A stretch of DNA of 58,478 nucleotides from an uncultured Candidatus Saccharibacteria bacterium (GCA_938033695.1 CALHKE010000001.1:1-58478), one strand, 5' to 3'. Shown: positions 23,239 through 32,759, counted from the first letter of the stretch. Numbers and translations: made by a program. The notes: generated by a model from the sequence alone, not told the origin.

Positions 23239-24395
23239 TGAAAAAATCTAAAACTAAATCAGTAGTATCTGAGTCAGCCTCTGATGAAAAAAATCTGGTC
23301 TCAAAGCAGGCGCAGCGCCAAGCTGAAAGGCAGCAGAAAAAACTTCAAAAACAGGAGCAAAAACAAAAAAAGCAGCTTGCACGCGAAAAGAAACAGCTAA
23401 TCAAGAAGCAGGACGAAGTGCGACTTCACCACTCTTTTAAGCGCTCCTATCACGAAGATTATCAGCGTAAAACTGAGCTTCCGAGTTTAACCAGTCAAGC
23501 TAGTGCTGCCTTTAAAATGTTTTTCAAATTCTGGAAAATCTTTCTACCACTGCTTTTAATTTTTGTCGGCCTCTATATTTTTCTCATTGGCGCCATGTCG
23601 GAAAATACTCTTGCCGATGTTAAGGCAAACGTTGAGCAAACTAATAAGGATGTGGCGGATGGTAAAATCGGCACCGTCGGTAAAGCGGGGCTTACTTTGC
23701 TCGGCATTATTTCCACCGGTGGTCTCACCACTATGAATGATGCGCAGATTGTTATCGCGGTGCTTCTATTTACCATTATCTGGCTAGTCACTATCTATCT
23801 AGCGCGCCACCTCCTCGCTGGTCACCAGGAAATTAAGATGCGCGACGGGTTCTATAGTGCCTTATCGCCTCTGGTTTCGACTCTGGTGGTCGGGCTAATT
23901 ATCTTTCTCGAGGCCGTACCGATTATGCTTACGATTATAGTTTTTCAAGTCGCTCTCACCACTGAATTTCTTTCCACGCCATTTTATGCGCTGCTTTTCT
24001 TTATGTTTGCTGCACTGATGATTACGCTCAGTCTCTATCTGTTATCCAGTAGTTTTTTTGCCATTATTGTGGTTTCGGCGCCAGGTCTTTATCCATTAAC
24101 CGCCGTGCGGATGGCCAAAAATCTCATTATGGGGCGCCGCATCCGCTTCTTAATTCGGGTTTTCTACCTCATTATCATTATTGCCTTGCTTTATCTATTA
24201 CTGCTTCTACCAGCCATTATTCTTGACGGGGTATTGAAAGCTCAATTCGCCTGGCTTACCGACAGTAAAATTCCGTTTGTGGCTATCATCCAGCTCACGA
24301 TTACCGTCTTTATCTTTATCTATCTTTCGATTTATTTCTACCTCTTTTATCGCGCCCTTCTCGATTATAATGATGATGCTAAACTGGAGCTCTAA
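23238..24395 (+). CDS. polytopic membrane protein with basic coiled-coil N-terminus, function unknown
   Basis: The start overlaps the htpX stop (TGATG), so the genes are coupled. Residues 1-75 are highly charged and Lys/Gln-rich (KQAQRQAERQQKKLQKQEQKQ), predicted to be a cytoplasmic coiled coil. About six hydrophobic helices follow. The fold resembles the membrane domains of DUF975 or glycerophosphodiester-phosphodiesterase-type proteins, but I cannot assign a family. The lemA-htpX context suggests a membrane-maintenance role. Confidence 0.7.
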   Translation: MKKSKTKSVVSESASDEKNLVSKQAQRQAERQQKKLQKQEQKQKKQLAREKKQLIKKQDEVRLHHSFKRSYHEDYQRKTELPSLTSQASAAFKMFFKFWKIFLPLLLIFVGLYIFLIGAMSENTLADVKANVEQTNKDVADGKIGTVGKAGLTLLGIISTGGLTTMNDAQIVIAVLLFTIIWLVTIYLARHLLAGHQEIKMRDGFYSALSPLVSTLVVGLIIFLEAVPIMLTIIVFQVALTTEFLSTPFYALLFFMFAALMITLSLYLLSSSFFAIIVVSAPGLYPLTAVRMAKNLIMGRRIRFLIRVFYLIIIIALLYLLLLLPAIILDGVLKAQFAWLTDSKIPFVAIIQLTITVFIFIYLSIYFYLFYRALLDYNDDAKLEL

Positions 24396-24398
24396 AAT

Positions 24399-26402
24399 AT
24401 GAATAATGAAAAATCTGCGGCCAAGGCTCGTATTGAAAAATTAAAAGAATTAATCAACGATTACCGTTACCATTACCACGTCTTAGACGAGTCGATTATG
24501 TCGGAAGCCGCCGCCGACTCTTTGAAACATGAGCTTAGTCAATTGGAAGAACAGTATCCAGAATTTATTACTCCTGATTCACCAACCCAACGCGTCGCTG
24601 GCAAACCTCTGGATAAATTCCAAAAAGTCACGCACGCTTCCCGTATGATTTCTCTTGCTGATGTTTTTTCTGAATCCGAAATTCGCGATTGGGTAGCCAG
24701 AAATTATAAGCTAGTCGATCAAGGCATCGAATTCACCTTCTTCACCGATATCAAAATGGATGGACTGGCCATGTCCTTGCACTATGAAAATGGTATTTTT
24801 CAGCAGGCCGTTACGCGTGGCGATGGTCTGGTAGGTGAAGATGTTACCATGAATGTGAAAACCATTCAAAACATTCCCCTCAAATTGAATCTCGAAAATT
24901 CACCTGAGCATCTCGAGGTGCGCGGCGAAGTAATTATTTTTAAGCAAGATTTTGAAAAACTTAATCAGATGCAGACTAAGCTAGGCGATAAACCTTTTGC
25001 TAACCCGCGTAATCTCGCCGCCGGCACCATTCGCCAACTCGACCCTCGCATTGCCGCTAGTCGCCCATTGCGCTTCATGGCCTACGATTTGGTTACGCCG
25101 GATCTTCCGACCCATCAGGAGGCTTATGAGTTTTTACGTCAAATCGGTTTTCAAACTTCCGGTCAGGATCATGTTTTTACACATCTCAATCAAGTTTTTG
25201 CTGAAATTGAGCGTCTTGGTCAGGTGCGCGGTAATTTTCTTTTTAATACCGACGGTATGGTTATTAAAATCAATGATCGTAAAATCTATTCTGAGCTTGG
25301 CATTGTCGGCAAAACTCCTCGCGCTGCCGTGGCCTTTAAGTACCCTGCAGAAGAATCCACTTCCAAGGTGCGCGATATCGTAATCTCAATTGGTCGCACC
25401 GGTGCAGCTACTCCGGTGGCCATCCTAGATCCTGTGGAAATTGCCGGTAGTACCGTGCGCCATGCTACTTTACATAATTCTGATGAAATCGCCAAGCTCG
25501 ATATTCGGATCGGTGACACCGTGATTATTTATAAGGCGGGTGATATTATTCCGAAAATTAAGGAAGTATTATTTACCCTTCGCCCAGAGAATACTGAGCC
25601 TTTTGATTATGAAAAAGCTCTCAAAAATCAATATCCAGAACTTGAGTTCGAGCGTCCAGACGGAGAAGTGGTTTATCGCGTGAAGGGGCAGGATTCGGAT
25701 TTTATTTTGCGTCGTAATCTTGAATATTTTGCCAGCAAGCAGGCGTTAAATATCGAGGGTCTAGGTGAGAAAAATGTTAATTTATTGGTCGATGCTGGCC
25801 TCCTAAAAAGCCTAGTCGACCTCTACCGTTTGCAAAAATCAGACTTGATTAAGCTCGAACGTTTTGGCGAATTGTCAGCCACTAAATTAATAAATGCCAT
25901 CGAGGGGACTAAGCAGGCGCCGCTCGCAAAATTTATCACCGCGCTCGGCATTCGACACGTCGGCGCACAAACAGCGGTCGCCCTCGCTGATGCCTTCCAG
26001 TCACTTGAGGCACTGCGTGATGCCACCGAAGAAGAGCTGCTAAAAATCCCGGATATCGGTCTCACGGTTTCTGAATCGATCTTGGCTTACTTCGCCGATG
26101 AAGATAATTTAAGGCAACTCGATGATTTTGCTTCGCTCGGTGTACATCCAGTTTACGTTAATCATGATAACGCCCCACTTAAAGGTCAAAGTTTTGTCGT
26201 CACCGGAACACTTACTGATCTGGGGCGTGAAGAGGCGGAAGATTTATTACGCGAAAAAGGTGCTACAGTCACCAGTTCGGTAACGAAAAATACTACCGCC
26301 TTAATTGCCGGCGCCAAGCCAGGTGCTTCGAAAGTCACCAAAGCCGAAAAACTCGGTATTAAGGTTATTTCCGAAGCAGAATTTCGTGAATTAATTAAAT
26401 AA
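24399..26402 (+). CDS. ligA: NAD-dependent DNA ligase LigA lacking zinc-finger cysteines
   Basis: LigA seals nicks using NAD+. The 667-aa protein has domain Ia (YRYHYHVLD), adenylation motif KMDG, GEVIIFKQDF, NPRNLAAGTIRQLD, the OB fold, the HhH region (ALNIEGLGEKN) and a C-terminal BRCT domain (LKGQSFVVTGTL). The zinc finger between OB and HhH (about 412-435) has no cysteines. YPEL stands where CPxC is expected, and VKGQDSDF where the second pair should be. Domain Ia also has EAAAD in place of the common DAEYD. The catalytic core is intact, so the enzyme is probably active. Confidence 0.95.
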   Translation: MNNEKSAAKARIEKLKELINDYRYHYHVLDESIMSEAAADSLKHELSQLEEQYPEFITPDSPTQRVAGKPLDKFQKVTHASRMISLADVFSESEIRDWVARNYKLVDQGIEFTFFTDIKMDGLAMSLHYENGIFQQAVTRGDGLVGEDVTMNVKTIQNIPLKLNLENSPEHLEVRGEVIIFKQDFEKLNQMQTKLGDKPFANPRNLAAGTIRQLDPRIAASRPLRFMAYDLVTPDLPTHQEAYEFLRQIGFQTSGQDHVFTHLNQVFAEIERLGQVRGNFLFNTDGMVIKINDRKIYSELGIVGKTPRAAVAFKYPAEESTSKVRDIVISIGRTGAATPVAILDPVEIAGSTVRHATLHNSDEIAKLDIRIGDTVIIYKAGDIIPKIKEVLFTLRPENTEPFDYEKALKNQYPELEFERPDGEVVYRVKGQDSDFILRRNLEYFASKQALNIEGLGEKNVNLLVDAGLLKSLVDLYRLQKSDLIKLERFGELSATKLINAIEGTKQAPLAKFITALGIRHVGAQTAVALADAFQSLEALRDATEEELLKIPDIGLTVSESILAYFADEDNLRQLDDFASLGVHPVYVNHDNAPLKGQSFVVTGTLTDLGREEAEDLLREKGATVTSSVTKNTTALIAGAKPGASKVTKAEKLGIKVISEAEFRELIK

Positions 26403-26415
26403 ACTCAGAGAAATA

Positions 26416-26445
26416 CAAAAATAGGTGCTCTCTTGCACCTATTTT
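26416..26445. terminator. intrinsic terminator of ligA, also usable from eno
   Basis: A 12-bp stem AAAAATAGGTGC / GCACCTATTTTT with loop TCTCTT and flanking A/T tracts on both sides. Confidence 0.88.
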
Positions 26446-26472
26446 TAGTTTGTCCCCTAGCCCAGAAATTTT

Positions 26473-26598
26473 GAGTTCTCCTAGAATCCTATTCTTATAG
26501 TCTAGGTCGGAATTAAGTCCTCCTAGAATCTTACTCTTATAGTCTAGATTGGAATTAAGTTCTCTTAGAATTCCGCTGTCTTTAGTTCTAGTTTTCCG
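26473..26598. repeat. three tandem 42-bp repeats between ligA and eno
   Basis: Units lie at 26473-26514, 26515-26556 and 26557-26598. The first two differ at few positions. The third keeps the start (AAGTTCTCTTAGAATT) but diverges later and runs into the last codons of eno. Units 1 and 2 each contain a small inverted repeat such as CCTAGA / TCTAGG, so each could form a hairpin in the eno 3' UTR. Confidence 0.75.
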
Positions 26599-27877
26599 CG
26601 AAAGGATTTTTCAAAACTAGTTCCGGATTAGCCTCCGCGATGCGCATCAATTCATTATATTTCGCGATGCGCTCCGAGCGTGAGAGGGAACCGGTCTTAA
26701 TTTGACCCGTCCCGAGCCCGACCGCGAGGTGTGCGATAGCACTATCTTCGGTTTCACCCGAACGGTGCGACATTACGGTTCGGTAGCCGGCTTTTTGCGC
26801 CAAAACTACCGCATCAATGGTTTCAGAAAGTGAGCCAATCTGGTTTGGTTTGATTAAAATCGCATTGCCAACTTTTTCCTCGATGCCTTTTTGCAGTAAC
26901 TTCACATTTGTCACAAATAAGTCATCACCGACCAACTGTAATTTATTGCCGAGTCGCTCAGTGAGAACTTTCCAGCCCTCCCAGTCATTTTCCGCCAGGC
27001 CATCCTCGATGGAAACGATCGGATATTTCTCTAGCAACCCCTCGTACCAGTCAATCATCTCGGCACTGGTCTTGGTTTCACCAGAGGTTTTTAATTTATA
27101 ACCACCATCTTCATAAAATTCCGAGGAAGCAATATCCATGGCAATCGCAATATCTTTACCGACGACGTAATTCGCTCGCTCGATCGCTTCACAAATCAGC
27201 TCTAAAGGTTCATTGTTGCCGCCAAAAACTTTTGGTGCATAACCACCCTCATCACCCACCGTGGTGACATAATTTTTTTCTTTCAGAACCTTCTTTAGTG
27301 CATGAAAAGTTTCAGCCCCCATGCGAATTGCCTCGTTGATGTTGGTCGCCGCGATTGGCATCAGCATATATTCCTGAAAATCCGTACACCAATCTGCATG
27401 CGCGCCTCCGTTCATCACATTCATCATTGGCATCGGTAAAGACATCCGGTCAGAGGTCCCAGCAATTTTTGCCACATATTCATAAAATGGCATTTTCATC
27501 GCGCGTGTCGAAGCTTTTGCTAGGGCTAAAGAAACCGCTAGAATCGCATTGGCGCCAAGATTTGATTTATTTTCCGTGCCGTCGAGCTGAATCATTAATT
27601 GATCGATTTCTCGCTGGTCGACGTGTTTACCTACAAGTAGGCTACTTATTTTAGTATTAACGTTACGCACAGCCTGCATAACGCCCTTGCCGTCGTAAAA
27701 ATTTTTATCTCCGTCACGCAGCTCTAATGCCTCGCCGCTACCAGTCGATGCACCAGATGGCACCATCGCCCGACCTGCACTACCGTCAGATAAAAAGACG
27801 TCAGCTTCTACCGTCGGATTGCCGCGGCTATCGAGAATTTGCCTTGCGTGAATTTCTTTGATTGTGATATTTTCCAT
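26588..27877 (-). CDS. eno: enolase
   Basis: Enolase converts 2-phosphoglycerate to phosphoenolpyruvate. The 429-aa protein has ARQILDSRGNPTVEADV, VPSGASTG, the catalytic Glu/Lys regions (VGDEGGYAPK, LIKPNQIGSLSET) and HRSGETEDSAIAHLAVGL. On the minus strand TATAAT (27889-27884) ends 6 nt before the ATG and no Shine-Dalgarno exists, predicting a leaderless mRNA. It is the only glycolytic gene in the window. Confidence 0.97.
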   Translation of the reverse strand: MENITIKEIHARQILDSRGNPTVEADVFLSDGSAGRAMVPSGASTGSGEALELRDGDKNFYDGKGVMQAVRNVNTKISSLLVGKHVDQREIDQLMIQLDGTENKSNLGANAILAVSLALAKASTRAMKMPFYEYVAKIAGTSDRMSLPMPMMNVMNGGAHADWCTDFQEYMLMPIAATNINEAIRMGAETFHALKKVLKEKNYVTTVGDEGGYAPKVFGGNNEPLELICEAIERANYVVGKDIAIAMDIASSEFYEDGGYKLKTSGETKTSAEMIDWYEGLLEKYPIVSIEDGLAENDWEGWKVLTERLGNKLQLVGDDLFVTNVKLLQKGIEEKVGNAILIKPNQIGSLSETIDAVVLAQKAGYRTVMSHRSGETEDSAIAHLAVGLGTGQIKTGSLSRSERIAKYNELMRIAEANPELVLKNPFAEN

Positions 27878-27988
27878 AGTTTTATTATAGCATTAGCATT
27901 TTAAAACTACTCTGAAAACTACCCCAAAAAAACTATCGGATTTTTAGGCTTTGATTACGACCAACATCCTCTATCTATCCCACCCCTG

Positions 27989-28017
27989 ATGACAAAATTC
28001 CCTGGGTAGAGTATAAT
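27989..28017 (+). promoter_or_regulatory. promoter of the hypothetical gene at 28096
   Basis: ATGACA (27989-27994), a 17-nt spacer and TATAAT (28012-28017). The leader of about 70 nt can form two small hairpins, TTAAGT/ACTTAA and TACCTT/AAGGTA. Confidence 0.75.
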
Positions 28018-28095
28018 AACCCCATTAAGTTTTTACTTAAGTGCAAAATATTGGGTACCTTAAAAGGTAAAGTTTGACTTCATAAGGAGGGGGAC

Positions 28096-28827
28096 ATGAA
28101 AAACTTGAATAAGAAAACTACAACCGATGGCAAAAAACGCTCCGTTGAGGAGACGTTAACGTTGGAGCTATCTGAAGTGTACGGTCGAATTTCGAACAGA
28201 AAGCATCAGAAAAATACTTTGATCGCATTAACTGTGATTCTTAAATCTTTTCTGAATGGCGACCTTTATGGGCGTGATATCGCCAAAATCTTATCGAAAG
28301 AGCTTCTTTGGGAGAATTACGATGAACTGACGAAACAGGGAATTTCCATTGACATTAATAAGCTGATGACGGTTTTTGGTCAGGAAGATTACTCGGATAT
28401 TTATCATGGTTCAGAATTTGTTACCGAAAATGCCGCCCTGTTTATTCAGCGCGGCGCTTCACTCGATTTATTACTCGGTCAGTTTCTTATTCATGATGGC
28501 TGGAAGAATATCGAGAAATTAATTCAAGCGGGTGTACCGGTGGTAGATCTGCTAAATAAAAAACGCATGCTGCTCTATGTGGATGACTATTTTGATCTAA
28601 CCGTGAGCCGTGTGGAAACTATTATAAACTGGTTTCTGCGTCACGGCGCGACCAAGCTTCAAATTGGAGATTGGCTAAAATCCGAATTGAGTAGAAACAT
28701 TTCAGTCAAACTTCTTCGCGACCACATGATTAATTGGTCAGAGTATGGTATTGATCCATCCAGGGCATATACTCTGCCCGGACTATGTCCAGATTATGAG
28801 GAAGAAGAAGAGCACTATAGGGAGTAA
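28096..28827 (+). CDS. hypothetical cytoplasmic protein
   Basis: AAGGAGGGGG lies just before ATG 28096, one of the strongest ribosome-binding sites in the window. The 243-aa protein is hydrophilic, with no signal peptide or TM. It has repeated hydrophobic/charged helical segments such as FIQRGASLDLLLGQFL, KLIQAGVPVVDLLNK and WFLRHGATKLQIGDWL. These look like degenerate ankyrin-like or alpha-solenoid repeats (the RGA, AGV and HGA turns). It ends in an acidic YEEEEEHYRE tail. The function is unknown. Confidence 0.72.
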   Translation: MKNLNKKTTTDGKKRSVEETLTLELSEVYGRISNRKHQKNTLIALTVILKSFLNGDLYGRDIAKILSKELLWENYDELTKQGISIDINKLMTVFGQEDYSDIYHGSEFVTENAALFIQRGASLDLLLGQFLIHDGWKNIEKLIQAGVPVVDLLNKKRMLLYVDDYFDLTVSRVETIINWFLRHGATKLQIGDWLKSELSRNISVKLLRDHMINWSEYGIDPSRAYTLPGLCPDYEEEEEHYRE

Positions 28828-28837
28828 ACTTTACTGA

Positions 28838-28867
28838 AAAATCTCTGGCTCTAGCCAGGGATTTTTT
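28838..28867 (+). terminator. intrinsic terminator
   Basis: AAAATCTCTGGC pairs with GCCAGGGATTTT (one G-U), loop TCTA, followed by TT. Confidence 0.88.
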
Positions 28868-29018
28868 CTGCGCCACTAATTATAAGAAAATCCTCAGAAC
28901 AATCATAAGCATTTTTTGCAAAATAGTAATGATTACGGTTAAGCTATTTACAAAAAACATAAAAAGTGGTATAATGAGTCAAATTGATATAAATCATAGA
29001 GTTTAATTGGAGATTATC

Positions 29019-29486
29019 ATGCAAACTAATCAACCTAACCGCGCAAAACGTTTTCGTATTATCGTTTTCGCTACCATTATCGCTCTTATCGTAGTGGTTT
29101 TCGGTGCTTGGATTATTACTTCAGCTATTAAATCTGCTGAAAAGTCCCGCCAGCAAGAAATCGCTGCTACCGAAGAGTCTAAGGAAGAAAAAACTAATAA
29201 GACTGAGACCAAGGCAGAAAATAAGACTGAGGCTAAAACTGAAGCTAAATCATCTGAAAAGACCAACAACCAAGGTCAAGCTAATAAGATTTCTACCGCT
29301 TCCCCAGCTGATCAGTATCAAAACAATAAAACTACTACTACGTCAAATACTACTAGCGGTGCTACTAAGGCCGCTTCTGACCTCCCAAGTACTGGCCCAG
29401 AAGACCTCGTCTTTACCGCTATTCTCGCTGGTGTAGCCGTCTACCTTGTTTGTTTGAATCTCAATCATAAAAAATCTGTCGCCTAA
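29019..29486 (+). CDS. LPSTG-motif surface protein with charged Thr/Lys/Glu-rich stalk
   Basis: GGAG lies 6 nt before ATG 29019, which is preferred over an upstream TTG. The 155-aa protein has an N-terminal TM helix (13-36), a charged low-complexity stalk (about 40-118), LPSTG at 122-126, a second hydrophobic segment (130-147) and KKSVA. This is a sortase-type sorting signal. The N-terminal helix lacks an obvious cleavage site, so the protein may remain anchored at both ends. No sortase gene is in the window. Confidence 0.75.
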   Translation: MQTNQPNRAKRFRIIVFATIIALIVVVFGAWIITSAIKSAEKSRQQEIAATEESKEEKTNKTETKAENKTEAKTEAKSSEKTNNQGQANKISTASPADQYQNNKTTTTSNTTSGATKAASDLPSTGPEDLVFTAILAGVAVYLVCLNLNHKKSVA

Positions 29487-29500
29487 TCGACGGATTTAGA

Positions 29501-29529
29501 AAAATCTCCACTTCGAGTGGAGATTTTTT
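29501..29529 (+). terminator. intrinsic terminator after the LPSTG protein
   Basis: A 12-bp stem AAAATCTCCACT / AGTGGAGATTTT with TCG loop, then TT. A second hairpin at 29471-29497 overlaps the 3' end of the gene. Confidence 0.88.
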
Positions 29530-29620
29530 GTTTGAGGGATTTTTCTTGCCTTATTTTGATTACACTTATGCTAAAATATAGAGGAATATTTGAGCAAACT
29601 TAATCACGAGAAAGGGAAGC

Positions 29621-31366
29621 ATGGCGGATAAATTCGATTTTGACCTCGAGGTCAATCCGATTGAAACAGGCCCAAAAAATCAAAACAAGGAAACTGGAGT
29701 TAGTGCGAATAGTGTGCATTTTAACGCTCAGACGTCAGAGCCAGCTAAAACACAAAGTGTAGATACTGAAATTCCAAAAACTGAAAGTTCCAGCGTTTTA
29801 TCGGATGATTTGATTAATAATATGGCCGATTTTATCTCTGAGGAATCCTCGGAAAATCCGATTTTAGCCGCCGAAGTTGCAGAAGACGTTGCAACTTCTG
29901 AAAATACCGAAATCTCAGAAAATAAAGACCATATTCTCGACGAAGTTTTAAAAGAAAATAATTACGAAGAGTCGACCGAAGATACTACTGTAACCACCAG
30001 TTCTAGTTCCGCTTTCTCCGCTTCCGAGTTTGTTCCAGATTCCGCGTCTGACTCTGCTTCTGATTCCCCACACGAATCTAATTCTGATTCCGCTTCCGAA
30101 AATACCGATGCTAATACCGAAGCTGATACCCCGACTAAAAAAGAGAAAACCAAAGCTCAAAAAATCTTCCTCCATCTCCTTGCCGCCCTTATCGCTGCGG
30201 GTATTGCGCTCTTTGTTTACTTTTTCTTCTTCGCAAACGTTAGTGCCAGTACTTTTTCTAAAATCTTCCACAAAATCAGTGGTTCCGATATTGAATTCCA
30301 ACAATTTGTCACCGGTGACTCTCTAAAAACCAAGGGCGAAAGTCAAATTCAGCAGGCTGAACTTCGCCTTAGTTTAAGTCGCGGTAGTACAGAAAATTCT
30401 GCCGCCGTCCACGCCACCCTAAATTTCACCATGAAGGGTGATAATTCGCCAATTCTGCTCGGCCTTGAGGGGATTTTGGCCCAAGATGGTAAAATTTACC
30501 TTAAACTCGATCATTTGAAAGATAGTTTGACCGCTGTACTGAAGGGTTCTGGCAAGGAAATTGACTCAGAAATGCAAAAATCTCTCGATGATTTTGCGAT
30601 GGAAATTGAAAACAAATGGCAACGCATCGATGCTGAGGAAGTTATTGCGGGTGTGGGCAGTGCGCTAGGCTTTACCTTACCAAAAGTTTTACAGAACGGT
30701 ATTGCCGGGACTCTTTCTTGCGTGACTCAAAATATAGGTAAGACTCTTGATCAGCAATCCGATCTCATGGCTAAAATTTACCGCGAGAATGAATTTGCTA
30801 ATTTCACCGAATTAAATAATGAAGAGTCCGCTAGCTACACCAAGCTTTCTGGTGATCTCGGTAAACTCTACCGCGTCACTTTTAACGACAATAAACTTAG
30901 TCGCTTCCTCGAGGCCGCTAATAAAGCCTCTCAAAATACCGAAATTTCTAAGTGTCTCTCGAATGCCTACTCTCTTGCCCCAAACTCTTATGAAGAGGAA
31001 GAGCAGGGGGTTTTGAAAGATAAAACCATCAAGGATTATGACAAATATATTCAAGAAATTAAGGAAACTGCTAATGCTGTCGTGGGTATCGATACTTTTA
31101 CGGGTGATATCAAGGGTCTAATCTTTGCCACTCCTAACCAGAAGAATCCTAAAGAGCTTGATCAAACTCACGCCGTGGTACGTTTCAAAGATTCTAAGAA
31201 AAAGGAAATTAAAGTCCCAGTTGAGTCCACGCCAATCTTTGATAGCTTAAGCAAGATTTTGAAACTCGATCAATTCGAGGAAATCATGAAAAAGACTCCA
31301 CTTCAGAATCCCCTTCAGAACACTACCGATGCCGAAAAACTCTTAAAAGACGCCAATCTTATCTAA
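29621..31366 (+). CDS. single-pass membrane protein with acidic/Ser-rich cytoplasmic region, function unknown
   Basis: AAGGGA precedes ATG 29621, and TAAAAT lies about 45 nt upstream. Residues 1-175 are acidic and low-complexity, with SDSASDSASDS-type repeats. A TM helix is at about 182-205. The extracytoplasmic part of about 375 residues has a mixed alpha/beta pattern with two lone Cys (in LSCVTQ and SKCLSN) that could form a disulfide. No family is recognised. The topology (long disordered cytoplasmic tail, one helix, folded outside domain) is shared with the gene at 9993. Confidence 0.7.
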   Translation: MADKFDFDLEVNPIETGPKNQNKETGVSANSVHFNAQTSEPAKTQSVDTEIPKTESSSVLSDDLINNMADFISEESSENPILAAEVAEDVATSENTEISENKDHILDEVLKENNYEESTEDTTVTTSSSSAFSASEFVPDSASDSASDSPHESNSDSASENTDANTEADTPTKKEKTKAQKIFLHLLAALIAAGIALFVYFFFFANVSASTFSKIFHKISGSDIEFQQFVTGDSLKTKGESQIQQAELRLSLSRGSTENSAAVHATLNFTMKGDNSPILLGLEGILAQDGKIYLKLDHLKDSLTAVLKGSGKEIDSEMQKSLDDFAMEIENKWQRIDAEEVIAGVGSALGFTLPKVLQNGIAGTLSCVTQNIGKTLDQQSDLMAKIYRENEFANFTELNNEESASYTKLSGDLGKLYRVTFNDNKLSRFLEAANKASQNTEISKCLSNAYSLAPNSYEEEEQGVLKDKTIKDYDKYIQEIKETANAVVGIDTFTGDIKGLIFATPNQKNPKELDQTHAVVRFKDSKKKEIKVPVESTPIFDSLSKILKLDQFEEIMKKTPLQNPLQNTTDAEKLLKDANLI

Positions 31367-31448
31367 TAATCTAAAAAACATCACGGTTTGAGATGTCAAT
31401 CCAGGTGCGGATTTTGTAAAAAATCAGAAATATTTTATAATTAAAATA

Positions 31449-32729
31449 ATGATTTCGGCGGAACTCAAAGCTAAACTAAAAACACTCCCCAGTAGTCCTG
31501 GGGTGTATTTTCATAAAAACCGCGAAGGGGAAGTGATTTATGTGGGCAAGGCGGCGGTCTTAAAGAATCGGGTCCGCCAATATTTCCAAAATACCGAAAA
31601 AGATCCCAAAACTGAAGCCTTAGTGGCGGAAATTCACGACACCGATTGGCTAATCGTCGACACCGAGATGGACGCGCTCTTCCTTGAGTCGGAAATGATT
31701 AAGCGCTACATGCCGAAGTGGAATATTTTATTACGCGATGATAAAACTGTCAGTTATGTGCGGATTAATATGGATCAGCCGGTGCCGGATGTCTCGATTA
31801 CCCGTAACCCCCTCGACGATAAGGCCACCTATATCGGTCCCTTTTACGCCAAAGCTACGATTATTAAGGCTTTACGGGTGCTTCGTAAAATTTTTCCTTA
31901 CTATGACAAACCTTATAATGGCAAGAAAACTCTCGATACCGATCTCGGCCTCACGCCGGGTATTGAGATTGGCAAAACCACCGAAAAGGCATATAAAACT
32001 GAGCTCCGCCGCCTCATTCGTTACCTCAATGGCGACCGTGATAATTTGTTGAAAGAAATTGAGCGCGACATGCACCGCCATGCTTCGCTTGGTGAGTTCG
32101 AAATGGCCGCCAAACTTCGTGATGAATATTTTGGCCTGAAGGGGTTGAAGCGCAAAATTATTTTTTCCGACAAGGAATTTCTTGATTTATCCTCTGATCA
32201 AGCATTATTACAACTACAAAAGCTCCTTAATCTCGAGTCGGTGCCTCGTCGTATCGAAGGCTATGACATTTCCCATATTTCTGGCTCCGACACTGTGGCT
32301 AGCATGGTAGTTTTCAAAAATGGCGTGGCGAGCCGTGCGGATTACCGTAAATTTAAGATCCGTAGTAATAAAAATGACGACACCGCCAGTATGCGTGAGG
32401 TAGTGACGCGCCGTCTTAAGCACCAGGAATGGGAATATCCTGATTTGATTATCTTGGATGGCTCCGATTTGCAGCTTCGGGCGGTTTTACCTCTGTTAAT
32501 TGAGGCTAAAATTCCTGCGATCGGACGTAATAAATCCGGTGACCATACTAGAAATGCTGATGTTAATTTAATTATCCCACACTCACACCAGGGGGTTCTG
32601 AGTTTTTCCAGTCAAGTTTTTTCTAATGAATCGCATCTCGCCAAGCTTATCGCACGCATCGATGAAGAGGCGCATCGTTTTGCCATTACTTTTCATCGTC
32701 AGTTGCGTAGTAAGCGCATGTTCAAATAA
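31449..32729 (+). CDS. uvrC: UvrC excinuclease subunit, short form without Cys cluster or HhH domain
   Basis: UvrC makes both incisions in nucleotide excision repair. The protein has the GIY-YIG domain (PGVYFHKNREGEVIYVGKA), a UVR motif (about 197-232) and the RNase-H-like nuclease domain (EGYDISHISGSDTVASMVVF, LIILDGSDLQLRAV, EEAHRFAITFHRQLR). At 426 aa it lacks the C-terminal tandem HhH found in the usual ~600-aa protein. The four cysteines normally found after GIY-YIG are missing (TLDTDLGLTPGIEIGK). TATAAT at 31436-31441 is 7 nt before the ATG, predicting a leaderless mRNA. Confidence 0.92.
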   Translation: MISAELKAKLKTLPSSPGVYFHKNREGEVIYVGKAAVLKNRVRQYFQNTEKDPKTEALVAEIHDTDWLIVDTEMDALFLESEMIKRYMPKWNILLRDDKTVSYVRINMDQPVPDVSITRNPLDDKATYIGPFYAKATIIKALRVLRKIFPYYDKPYNGKKTLDTDLGLTPGIEIGKTTEKAYKTELRRLIRYLNGDRDNLLKEIERDMHRHASLGEFEMAAKLRDEYFGLKGLKRKIIFSDKEFLDLSSDQALLQLQKLLNLESVPRRIEGYDISHISGSDTVASMVVFKNGVASRADYRKFKIRSNKNDDTASMREVVTRRLKHQEWEYPDLIILDGSDLQLRAVLPLLIEAKIPAIGRNKSGDHTRNADVNLIIPHSHQGVLSFSSQVFSNESHLAKLIARIDEEAHRFAITFHRQLRSKRMFK

Positions 32730-32759
32730 AATCATATAAAATCGTGCTACAATAGGCTT

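Noticed and set aside
22363..23240. UGA recoding as glycine (SR1/Gracilibacteria code), prompted by the odd tRNA-Gly
   Set aside because: TGA is the real stop of htpX and of the RsuA-type gene, with the next gene starting in the overlap. The tRNA-Gly anticodon is GCC, not TCA.
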